Shown here: piece after piece, positions 6,346 to 12,321 of the stretch
Numbering within the stretch: position 1 is the first letter of the stretch
How the letters are laid out: each line of letters begins with the position of its first letter
NCBI GenBank assembly: GCA_900770605.1
Contig: CAAGKS010000022.1
Coordinates: forward strand, 1-13,316
Direction: 5' to 3'
Length of the DNA: 13,316 nt
From: Clostridia bacterium
GTDB taxonomy: Bacteria > Bacillota > Clostridia > Oscillospirales > CAG-272
Position numbers and translations under genes: made by a program
The notes under the pieces: model-generated
Told to the model about the DNA's origin: nothing
The model's input: only the letters and a program-made list of their open reading frames with translations
Databases searched by the model: none

Positions 6346-6753
6346 ATGGGAAAGATAAGATCCGCGCTGTATAGATTTATGTACGGCCGTTACGGCGCTG
6401 ACACGCTCGGCAACTGCTTGTTCGTCACCTATTTAGTGATGGTTTTGTTGCAGTCCGTGCTCTCGTTTTTCATCGCCTCGCAGATATTCCATATCGTGTG
6501 GTGTCTCGTTGCATATACCGCGGGAATATTTGCAATATGCAGAATGTTTTCCAGAAAGGTAGAAAAGCGTCGCAGAGAAAATCAGAAATTCTGCGGCTTC
6601 TTCAAGCTGTGGAGAAACAAGTTCAGAGATCGCAAGACTCACGTTTACCGCACCTGCCCCTCTTGCAAAGCAACCTTGCGCCTTCCCCGCGCAAAAGGTG
6701 AGCATACCGTTGTCTGCCCGCGATGCAAGAACCGTTTTAGTGTGAGAGGATAA
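6346..6753 (+). CDS. Two-helix membrane protein with C-terminal zinc ribbon
   Basis: 135 residues. Two hydrophobic helices (about 21-42 and 46-66) are followed by a strongly basic stretch (RKVEKRRREN, 70-79) and a C-terminal zinc ribbon with CPSC (C104, C107) and CPRC (C124, C127). The positive-inside rule puts the zinc ribbon in the cytoplasm. The ATG at 6346 is chosen because GAAAGGA (6333-6339) lies 6 nt before it; an in-frame ATG at 6286 would begin inside the stem-loop. I recognise the layout from uncharacterised Clostridia proteins (basic RFMYGRYG start, RDRKTH before the ribbon) but know no function. It may be co-transcribed with the ABC transporter 82 nt upstream, separated by a stem-loop. 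Confidence 0.8.
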   Translation: MGKIRSALYRFMYGRYGADTLGNCLFVTYLVMVLLQSVLSFFIASQIFHIVWCLVAYTAGIFAICRMFSRKVEKRRRENQKFCGFFKLWRNKFRDRKTHVYRTCPSCKATLRLPRAKGEHTVVCPRCKNRFSVRG

Positions 6754-6785
6754 CTTTTCGGGGCGTATTTACGATTTTTTGTAGT

Positions 6786-6799
6786 TTAGGGCGAAGCCC
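6786..6799. repeat. Short hairpin TTAGGGCGAAGCCC, also at 13278
   Basis: GGGC (6789-6792) and GCCC (6796-6799) close a GAA loop. The same 14 bases recur at 13278-13291. A longer-range TTTAG/CTAAA pair (6785-6789 and 6806-6810) may enclose it. Confidence 0.55.
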
Positions 6800-6829
6800 A
6801 TACCACTAAAGATGCACGAGCGCGTCCAG

Positions 6830-6875
6830 AGGCTCCCTCCGGGAGGGAGCTCCCGACGGAGTCGGGTGAGGGAGA
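6830..6875 (+). repeat. Two-hairpin intergenic element, copy E1
   Basis: Hairpin 1 is a 9+1+9 palindrome GCTCCCTCC-G-GGAGGGAGC (6832-6850). Hairpin 2 is CCCGAC-GGA-GTCGGG (6852-6866). The end GAGGGAG (6868-6874) can pair with the first arm instead of hairpin 1. The architecture matches a repeat family I recall as common in gut Clostridia; no database check was made. Confidence 0.75.
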
Positions 6876-6914
6876 GTGCGTTACAATGAAGTTAGTACAA
6901 ACCTAAAGTTACGC

Positions 6915-6963
6915 TGGCTCCTTCCGCCACGCTTCGCGTGCCACCTTCCTCCCGGAGGAAGGC
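6915..6963 (-). repeat. Two-hairpin intergenic element, inverted copy E2
   Basis: Read on the minus strand it has the same plan as E1: a 9+1+9 palindrome (plus-strand 6944-6962, CCTTCCTCC-C-GGAGGAAGG), a CACGC-loop-GCGTG hairpin (6928-6940) and a closing GGAAGGAG. Its sequence differs from E1 but the layout is kept. It is inverted relative to E1, about 40 nt away. Confidence 0.7.
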
Positions 6964-6977
6964 TTTTCGTTAGCACC

Positions 6978-7006
6978 ATTATAACACAAATCGGCAGAGA
7001 GAACAA
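6978..7006 (-). promoter_or_regulatory. Orphan minus-strand promoter candidate
   Basis: On the minus strand TTGTTC (7001-7006) and TATAAT (6978-6983) are 17 bp apart, with TG one base before the -10 (extended -10). No minus-strand gene lies downstream; transcription would run into E2/E1 and antisense to the zinc-ribbon gene end. The -35 sits in the loop region of a hairpin. Could be a remnant or chance. Confidence 0.3.
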
Positions 7007-7020
7007 TATCTCTCTGCCGA
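6991..7020. terminator. 12-bp hairpin, possible terminator of convergent genes
   Basis: TCGGCAGAGAGA (6991-7002) pairs perfectly with TCTCTCTGCCGA (7009-7020), leaving a 6-nt loop. It lacks a good T-run on either strand (TTTGTG follows on the minus strand), so it would be a weak intrinsic terminator. Its location between convergent genes fits a transcript-end role. Confidence 0.5.
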
Positions 7021-7029
7021 AATCTGTTT

Positions 7030-7098
7030 GTAGGGGCGACCATTGGTCGCCCGTTTTGGTTTTGCGGTTGTTTGCGGGCGACCAATGGTCGCCCCTAC
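7030..7098. repeat. 24-bp perfect inverted repeat with nested palindromes
   Basis: The arm at 7030-7053 is the exact reverse complement of the arm at 7075-7098, with a 21-nt G/T-rich spacer. Each arm also contains a 9+1+9 palindrome, GGGCGACCA-T-TGGTCGCCC or its complement, so each arm can fold alone. The outer ends are GTAGGGG/CCCCTAC. No target-site duplication is visible in the flanks. It resembles short repeats I recall from gut Clostridia; a miniature mobile element is possible. Confidence 0.85.
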
Positions 7099-7107
7099 GA
7101 TAACTTC

Positions 7108-7150
7108 CTTATGAGAATGAGCCTAAATTCCGCCTTTTTATTCTCATAAG
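7108..7150 (-). repeat. 11-bp inverted repeat spanning the ddh stop codon
   Basis: CTTATGAGAAT (7108-7118) and ATTCTCATAAG (7140-7150) are perfect complements around 21 nt. The second arm covers the last codon and TGA stop of ddh. In the ddh transcript it would form a 3'-terminal stem-loop; no T-run follows, so mRNA-end stabilisation is more likely than termination. Confidence 0.5.
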
Positions 7151-8130
7151 AGTCTCTTGCGGAGCTGATCTGCGCTCTGCGCTGAAAGCATTGCGGGCGG
7201 GATATCGAGGACGGTCTTGCAGCCGTGCTCTCCCCTCTGTGAAAGTCTTGCCGCCGCTCTTGCATAAGCAACGATAACGGACGCCGTAAATTCGGGATTG
7301 GAATCGAGCTTGAGACTATATTCGATAACGTGAGTATTCTCTCCCTCAAAGCCTGTTTTTCCCGTACGGATAACGAATCCGCCGTGCGCGATACCGCTAT
7401 GATCGCGCTCAAGCTCCTCGCGGCTGATAAAATGCACTATGGTGTTATAATCCGCAAAATAGTTGGGCATAGTCTTGATCTCGCGCTCGATTCGCTCAAG
7501 GTCAGCGCCCTCCTTTGCCACCACGAAGCACTCGCGCAAATGCTTTTCGCGAGCCGCGAGCGGACGGTTGCTTCCGCTTCTCACCTCGTCAAGCGCCGCC
7601 TCTATCGGTATGGTATATTGCTTTGCATCAGCAACACCCTCTATCCTTCTTATCGCATCGGAATGTCCCTGACTTACGCCCTTGCCCCAAAACGTCTGAT
7701 CTGCGCCCTCGGGAAGCACCGCCTCGGCGTACGCTCTGTTAAGAGAGAACATACCGGGGTCCCAGCCTACCGAAATGATCGCGGTGTTACCGCCCTCATT
7801 CGCCGCCGCGTCAACGCTTGCGAAATGCTCGGGGATCCTTGCGTGTGTATCAAAGCTATCGACCACGTTGAAGTGCTTTGCAAGCGCAGGCGTTTGCACG
7901 GGCAGATCCGTAGCGCTTCCGCCACAAAGTATCATAACGTCGATATCGTCCTTATAGCTGAGCACGTCGTCCGCGCTATACACGGGCACGCCCTCGGTCT
8001 TTATCTTTAAGGTTTCGGGCGCTCTGCGCGTAAATACCGCCGCGAGCGTCATATCAGGATTTTGTCTTATGGCAGCTTCAACTCCCCTGCCAAGATTTCC
8101 ATATCCGAAAATTCCTATTCTTATGCTCAT
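7144..8130 (-). CDS. ddh: meso-diaminopimelate D-dehydrogenase
   Basis: 328 residues, the usual size. Ddh makes meso-2,6-diaminopimelate in one NADPH-dependent reductive amination of the tetrahydrodipicolinate-derived L-2-amino-6-oxopimelate, supplying both peptidoglycan and lysine. Motifs: NADP-binding GIFGYGNLG (6-14) and RR after strand 2 (35-36); CGGSATDLP (69-77); DSFDTH (91-96) with IPEH; SVGWDPGMFSLNR (120-132); FWGKGVSQGHSDAIRRIEGV (148-167); LRECFVV (198-204); SNPEFTA (277-283). An in-frame ATG lies 18 nt upstream, but AAAGGAG falls between the two ATGs, 7 nt before the one at 8130, so the shorter form is chosen. It has its own strong promoter and follows the amidase-like gene on the same strand. 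It implies a meso-DAP cell wall, at least as precursor. Confidence 0.94.
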   Translation of the reverse strand: MSIRIGIFGYGNLGRGVEAAIRQNPDMTLAAVFTRRAPETLKIKTEGVPVYSADDVLSYKDDIDVMILCGGSATDLPVQTPALAKHFNVVDSFDTHARIPEHFASVDAAANEGGNTAIISVGWDPGMFSLNRAYAEAVLPEGADQTFWGKGVSQGHSDAIRRIEGVADAKQYTIPIEAALDEVRSGSNRPLAAREKHLRECFVVAKEGADLERIEREIKTMPNYFADYNTIVHFISREELERDHSGIAHGGFVIRTGKTGFEGENTHVIEYSLKLDSNPEFTASVIVAYARAAARLSQRGEHGCKTVLDIPPAMLSAQSADQLRKRLL

Positions 8131-8162
8131 TTTTTTGCTCCTTTTCATTAAGACACATAAGA

Positions 8163-8191
8163 ATTATAACACATTTTGGGGCTTCTTGCAA
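8163..8191 (-). promoter_or_regulatory. ddh promoter
   Basis: On the minus strand TTGCAA (8186-8191) and TATAAT (8163-8168) are separated by exactly 17 bp, with TG-n before the -10 (extended -10). The start of transcription would be near 8156, giving a short leader before the RBS of ddh. Matches a sigma-A consensus. Confidence 0.8.
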
Positions 8192-8222
8192 TACACTTTT
8201 TCAACTTTTTGAGCCGTATTTC

Positions 8223-8831
8223 TCACGTCTCGCTCTGCACACTCTGCACGCTCTGCAATATCGCCTCAACTGACTCTATCGCCGCCCCGTCCAAGAGCGC
8301 CGCAAAGCTATCCTCAAGCGGCACGTCGAAGTAAACTCCCCTTACGTGCAACACGCGCAAGGAAGCGTAATTATAGCTTGAGAGCGGTCTGTCGAGCGCG
8401 TCGTTGGTGTGAGCGCAGACCAGCACGTTATTCCCCTCGATCGCCGATATCATTACCGTATGATAAAACTCCCCCTGCGAGTTTGCAAGCTGTATTACGT
8501 CGCCGATCTCGATCTCGCGGCGGCTTTGCGCGAGCGTGGCGTACGGCCCTTGCATCGCCGTTTTGCCAAAATCTCCGCTCCCCGTCAGAAATCCGTAAAG
8601 CTCGTCAACTCCCGACCACGCCGGCGCTCTTTGATCGAGCGAGCGGTAGTACCATCCGAACGTATCCGTAAAATCCATGACCCCCGAGCCTGCGAAAAGT
8701 CCCTGCGATACGAAATTCGTGCAGTCTCCGCCGCCACCTGTAAAATCCGAGAAGAGCGGATTGCGACTGAGCGCCCATCGCCTTACGTACGCCACCGCGT
8801 TTTCTCTGTTATAAGGAAATTCTATAAGCAT
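8223..8831 (-). CDS. Amidase-like cysteine hydrolase domain protein (Amidase_6 type)
   Basis: 202 residues. YNRENAVAYVRRWALSRNPLF (7-27), GGDCTNFVSQGLFAGS (34-49), GWYYRS (59-64) and AWSGVDELYGFL (71-82) match the putative amidase domain family Amidase_6 found in Firmicutes. The likely catalytic residues are C37 and H124 in YHTVMI, with H141/D144 in CAHTND as possible third members. There is no signal peptide or membrane helix, so secretion is not supported unless by a non-classical route. Substrate is unknown; the fold is NlpC/P60-like and a wall amide is a guess. AGGAGGG lies 6 nt before the ATG. The C-terminus ends in SVQSVQS, from a 9-bp tandem repeat. Encoded upstream of ddh on the same strand; divergent from the nuclease operon. 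Confidence 0.8.
   Translation of the reverse strand: MLIEFPYNRENAVAYVRRWALSRNPLFSDFTGGGGDCTNFVSQGLFAGSGVMDFTDTFGWYYRSLDQRAPAWSGVDELYGFLTGSGDFGKTAMQGPYATLAQSRREIEIGDVIQLANSQGEFYHTVMISAIEGNNVLVCAHTNDALDRPLSSYNYASLRVLHVRGVYFDVPLEDSFAALLDGAAIESVEAILQSVQSVQSET
8233..8259 (-). repeat. 9-bp tandem repeat in the amidase C-terminus
   Basis: Three consecutive 9-mers, CTCTGCACA, CTCTGCACG and CTCTGCAAT on the plus strand, encode the LQSVQSVQS tail. In-frame expansion or contraction would only change tail length. Confidence 0.6.
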
Positions 8832-8842
8832 ATTCTACCCTC

Positions 8843-8862
8843 CTGTTATAGTTCCATAACAG
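8843..8862 (-). promoter_or_regulatory. Candidate operator at the amidase promoter
   Basis: CTGTTAT-N6-ATAACAG is a perfect 7-6-7 inverted repeat, identical in form on both strands. On the minus strand it starts inside the proposed -10 (TATACT, 8861-8866), spans the expected transcription start and ends touching the AGGAGGG ribosome binding site. That position is typical of a repressor operator; an RNA hairpin that covers part of the ribosome binding site is the alternative. Confidence 0.5.
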
Positions 8863-8890
8863 TATATGCAAAATCAAAAATTCTCTTGAA
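8861..8890 (-). promoter_or_regulatory. Promoter candidate for the amidase-like gene
   Basis: On the minus strand TTCAAG (8885-8890) and TATACT (8861-8866) are 18 bp apart. The -10 is good, the -35 weak. The -35 overlaps the -35 of the divergent nuclease promoter. Confidence 0.5.
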
Positions 8891-8914
8891 GATTTCCTGA
8901 GGCTGTGCTATAAT
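8886..8914 (+). promoter_or_regulatory. Promoter of the nuclease-ATPase operon
   Basis: TTGAAG (8886-8891) and TATAAT (8909-8914) have 17-bp spacing, and TGC precedes the -10 to give an extended -10. Transcription would start near 8921, about 27 nt before the start codon at 8948. Strong sigma-A type match. Confidence 0.82.
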
Positions 8915-8947
8915 ATAATTGAGAATTTTTTGGGCAAAGGAGAAAAT

Positions 8948-10063
8948 ATGAGATTTCTTCACACGGCAGATCTACACCTTGACAGCGCATTTTGCAAGGT
9001 TGGAGCGATGGGCGCTGAGGTCCAGCGAGAAAGACAGCGAGAGCTGCTCGAGCGCATCTTCGCGCTTGCAAAAAACGAGTGTTGCGATATGATACTGATA
9101 GCAGGCGATCTTTTTGACACCCCTGCGGCGACTCCCGAGAGCGCCGCTTTGTCTCTGCGCCTTTTCGCAGAATGGAAAAAGCCTGTCTTTATATCCCCCG
9201 GAAACCACGACGCGCTCGTCCCCGGCGGCTTTTACAAAAGCGCCGCTCTTCCCGAAAACGTCTATCTTTTCTCCTCCGAGGAGCTTCAGTATTTCGATAT
9301 AGACGAGCTTGACGTAACGGTTGCAGGCTACGCCTTCACCGCCCCCTCTCTGCCCCGCTCTCCGCTTGCCCCCGAAGCCCGTCCGCGCGAGGACTGCCGC
9401 AAGACTCTTTTGCTTTGCGCGCACGCCGACGTTGACGCGCCCACCTCAAGATACGCCCCCATAACCACCGCCGAGATCGCGCGCCACGGATTTGATTACG
9501 CCGCGCTCGGTCACGTTCACAATCCCCCCGCTATCTCCGAGCGCGTAAAATACTGCGGCTTCCCCGAGGGACGCGCGTTTGACGAGCAGGGCGACGGCGG
9601 CGTATACATAGTGGATATAGACGAATACGGCGGCATCGAGGTGACGCGCCGTATAACCTCTACGAGAAAATTCGTTCGTCAGAGCATTTATCTTGACACC
9701 TCGTTCGATACGTACGCGATCAAGAACGCCGTTTTCAACGAAGCGAGAAAACACTCCCCCGATACACATCTGAGAGTGTATCTTACGGGTATTATCGCCT
9801 CTGAGATGCGCATTGATACACAGAGCATCTGCGCGGAGCTTTCTGCGCGTCTTGCATCGCTCGAGATCATCGATGATACCGCCGCGCTTCCCGATGCCGC
9901 CGCGCTCCAGAAGGATCCCACCCTGCGCGGAGAATTTTACAGAACGCTTCTGCCCTCTCTTCTCAGCGACGACGAGGGGACACGCTCAAAGGCATTGCTT
10001 GCGCTGAGCATAGGTCTTGCCGCTATTGACGGAAGAAGCTTTGGAGAAGGAGGCGCGATATGA
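8948..10063 (+). CDS. YhaO/SbcD-like DNA repair exonuclease (metallophosphoesterase)
   Basis: 371 residues. Calcineurin-like nuclease motifs in order: DLH (8-10), GDLFD (53-57), GNHD (85-88), H159 in CAHAD, GHVH (188-191). These are the five metal-binding motifs of Mre11/SbcD. The C-terminal region (about 240-371) is not catalytic and likely binds the partner ATPase. An ATG 18 nt upstream exists, but AAAGGAG (8936-8942) is 5 nt before the one at 8948. The stop overlaps the start of the ATPase gene (ATGA), which implies translational coupling and a complex. The pairing with a YhaN-like ATPase that carries membrane helices makes it nearer to Bacillus YhaO than to classical SbcD. Role in double-strand break processing is inferred from the family. 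Confidence 0.9.
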   Translation: MRFLHTADLHLDSAFCKVGAMGAEVQRERQRELLERIFALAKNECCDMILIAGDLFDTPAATPESAALSLRLFAEWKKPVFISPGNHDALVPGGFYKSAALPENVYLFSSEELQYFDIDELDVTVAGYAFTAPSLPRSPLAPEARPREDCRKTLLLCAHADVDAPTSRYAPITTAEIARHGFDYAALGHVHNPPAISERVKYCGFPEGRAFDEQGDGGVYIVDIDEYGGIEVTRRITSTRKFVRQSIYLDTSFDTYAIKNAVFNEARKHSPDTHLRVYLTGIIASEMRIDTQSICAELSARLASLEIIDDTAALPDAAALQKDPTLRGEFYRTLLPSLLSDDEGTRSKALLALSIGLAAIDGRSFGEGGAI

Positions 10064-12309
10064 AGATAATTGAGCTGAATATCTCCGAATTTGGAAAACT
10101 GAAAAACACAAAAATACGCCTTGCTGACGGTATAAACATAATAAGCGGAGACAACGAATCGGGAAAAAGCACGGTGATGCTGTTCATTCGCTTTATGTTC
10201 TACGGTCTGCCCAAGAAGTCGCAGAAGAACAATTACCGCGATCGCTCACTCAGCTTTGACACTCACCGCGCCGCAGGAAGCATGCTCATTGAGCGCGACG
10301 GGCGTCAATACCGCATAGAGCGCACGGCAACTGGTGCCGGCAAGGGGCACGACAGCTTGAAGATATTCGATATGCAGTCGGGCGAGCTTGTGGCAGGCGA
10401 GCCTTGGGAGCTTTTCCTCGGCGTTGGAGCTGACGTATTCGAGTCTAGCTGTGCGGTACACCAATCCCGCGCCTCGAGTATTGACAAGTCGGGGGCGTCT
10501 CACGCGCTTGACAACATACTTGCTTCCGCAGACGAGAGCATTGACGTCTCGGGAATTCTTGATAGCATCGACAAGGTGCGCCGTGAATACAAGCTCAACC
10601 GCGGCGAAGGCGGCATACTTTACGAGCTTAACAGAGAGATCGCGGAGCTTGAGAGCAAAAAGCAACGCGCACTCGAAAAGCAGCTTGAAATAAACAGACT
10701 TCAGACGCAGCTCTCAAAGCTTGAGGGCGAGCTTGAAGCAGTAGATACCGAAAAGAAAAACGCGCAGGCGGCGCTCGACGTCGCTAAAAAAGCGCAGATA
10801 CTTTCCCATTTTGACGCTCTTGAACAAAAGCGTCAGGAAAAAGAGCAGCTCGAGGACGAGCTTCGCGCGCTTGACAGTCAGTTTGCCCACAAAGGAATTA
10901 TCCCCACCGAGCAGACTGCAACTAATATCGAAAACGCCTGCGGCGAGATACGCCGCGCGCGTACAAAAATAAAGGATCGCAAGGACGAACAGGAGGCTCT
11001 TGCAAAGAGAAGCGAGCTTGATTTTCCGCTTGCGGCTCTTGGAGAAGAGATAGATGCAGACGGTGGTGCAGGAGCAATATTCGCTAAGGCGCAGGGCGCT
11101 AAGGTGGCAGCAAGAGTAATGCTCGGCTCTGCGGTAGCTCTGTCACTCGCCGCCGCAGGTCTTATAGTCACCGCCTCTCTGTTAACGCTGAACGCGCTTT
11201 TATTCGCAGGCGCGGCGCTTGGCGTGTGCGGCATAGCGCTATTTGCGGCATCCGCCAAAAAGCGCGCTGCTTCCAAGAATATCTGCAAAAAATACGGTCA
11301 GAGCATTTCCACGCTTGAGGCGTATCTCCAAAAATGTGAAGCCGATCTCAACGGTTGGAAAAATACCGCTCACGAGCTGACAGCCGCCACGGCGAAGCGC
11401 GAGGCTGCCGAGCAGGACCTTATAAGCGCTCAAAACGCTCTTGTGGCGCTTTTACCCGATATGGACGCTACAAGCTCTGCCGACGAGCTTTTGACGCGCT
11501 CAGCGAAAATATGCGCCGATATACGCGCTCTTTGCGCGCAGAAGAACGATCTTCTTTTGAGGATAGCGGCGTGTGAGGCGCTGATAAGCAATCACAAGTC
11601 CTCCCTTGCAGAATACGACGAGCGCGAGATCCGCGCCGAGCTTGGCTCGGCGGTAAGCTCCGCTATGAGCATAGCCGAGGCTGACCGCGCGCTTTCCTTT
11701 GCAACCGGCAAAAAGGACTCGCTCGTTCGAAACGTAAGCATTATCCGCGAGCAGCTCGCCGCAAGCCGCGCAAGCGTGGCAAGCACTCCCGTTGAGCTTG
11801 GCGACAGAATATCCGATCTTTACCAAAAGCTTGACGCGCGCTCACGTTACTTTGATGCGCTTATGCTTGCAAAGGAGAGCATAGAAAGAGCGAGCGACGC
11901 TATGAGCGGAAACGTAACTCCCGAGATCAGCCGAAAGGCAAGCGAGATAATGGAGCGCATCAGCGGCGGTAAACACCCTGCTCTGCGCACGACAAAGCAG
12001 CTCGAGCTTTCCGTTGACGAGGACGGTTTTGGCTTTTCCGCCGAGCTTCTCAGCGAGGGAGCGCGCGATGCCGCATACATAGCTCTGCGCATCTCGCTTA
12101 TGCTCAGTATTTTCGGAGATCAGCTCCCGCCCCTGATGCTTGACGACGCTTTATGTCAATTCGACGACAACCGCGCAAAGATAATGATAGATATCATATC
12201 AAGGCTGAGTGAGATACCGCTGCAATCGGTAATATTCACCTGCCACGCGCGTGAGAAAATGATATGCGAGGAGAACGGCATCAGCCACACCTACACGCGT
12301 CTTAACTGA
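10060..12309 (+). CDS. YhaN-like coiled-coil ATPase with two mid-protein membrane helices
   Basis: 749 residues. SMC/Rad50-type ATPase split at the ends: Walker A GDNESGKST (30-38), ABC-type signature LLSEGARDAAY (663-673), Walker B LMLDDAL (692-698, D695/D696). Between lie long Glu/Lys/Ala-rich coiled coils (about 185-275 and 400-620). Instead of a Rad50/SbcC zinc hook CxxC, two hydrophobic helices (about 353-374 and 377-399) form a hairpin, as in Bacillus YhaN, so the coil tip probably sits in the membrane. It is shorter than Bacillus YhaN (about 960 residues). Start overlaps the nuclease stop by 4 nt; GGAGAAGGAGG (10043-10053) is the RBS. Expected to act with the upstream nuclease; membrane tethering and any specific role, such as replication or repair at the membrane, are inference. 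Confidence 0.88.
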   Translation: MKIIELNISEFGKLKNTKIRLADGINIISGDNESGKSTVMLFIRFMFYGLPKKSQKNNYRDRSLSFDTHRAAGSMLIERDGRQYRIERTATGAGKGHDSLKIFDMQSGELVAGEPWELFLGVGADVFESSCAVHQSRASSIDKSGASHALDNILASADESIDVSGILDSIDKVRREYKLNRGEGGILYELNREIAELESKKQRALEKQLEINRLQTQLSKLEGELEAVDTEKKNAQAALDVAKKAQILSHFDALEQKRQEKEQLEDELRALDSQFAHKGIIPTEQTATNIENACGEIRRARTKIKDRKDEQEALAKRSELDFPLAALGEEIDADGGAGAIFAKAQGAKVAARVMLGSAVALSLAAAGLIVTASLLTLNALLFAGAALGVCGIALFAASAKKRAASKNICKKYGQSISTLEAYLQKCEADLNGWKNTAHELTAATAKREAAEQDLISAQNALVALLPDMDATSSADELLTRSAKICADIRALCAQKNDLLLRIAACEALISNHKSSLAEYDEREIRAELGSAVSSAMSIAEADRALSFATGKKDSLVRNVSIIREQLAASRASVASTPVELGDRISDLYQKLDARSRYFDALMLAKESIERASDAMSGNVTPEISRKASEIMERISGGKHPALRTTKQLELSVDEDGFGFSAELLSEGARDAAYIALRISLMLSIFGDQLPPLMLDDALCQFDDNRAKIMIDIISRLSEIPLQSVIFTCHAREKMICEENGISHTYTRLN

Positions 12310-12321
12310 CAAGGAGCTTTT

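Larger units (their letters stand above)
6754..7143. other. Gene-free repeat cluster
   Basis: About 390 nt with no credible gene. In order it contains a TTAGGGCGAAGCCC hairpin (6786-6799), an element of two hairpins on the plus strand (6830-6875), a related element on the minus strand (6915-6963), a 12-bp hairpin (6991-7020), a 24-bp perfect inverted repeat (7030-7098) and an 11-bp inverted repeat reaching into the ddh stop (7108-7150). The two flanking genes converge here, so the region is a 3'-3' intergenic gap where such inserts do little harm. Confidence 0.8.

Noticed and set aside
7030..7098. Complete insertion sequence
   Set aside because: Only 21 nt lie between the arms and no transposase gene or target duplication is visible.
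6876..7103. 75-codon plus-strand reading frame
   Set aside because: It runs through both repeat elements and inverted repeat arms, has no ribosome binding site and shows no domain-like composition.
8409..8900. 163-codon plus-strand reading frame opposite the amidase-like gene
   Set aside because: Antisense to a gene with recognisable motifs, no ribosome binding site, Arg/Ser-rich shadow translation.
8223..12309. Phage-defence island (nuclease plus ATPase plus hydrolase)
   Set aside because: The pair reads as the housekeeping YhaO/YhaN repair type, followed by a housekeeping pseudouridine synthase, and the amidase-like gene is divergent; no other defence gene or integration mark is present.
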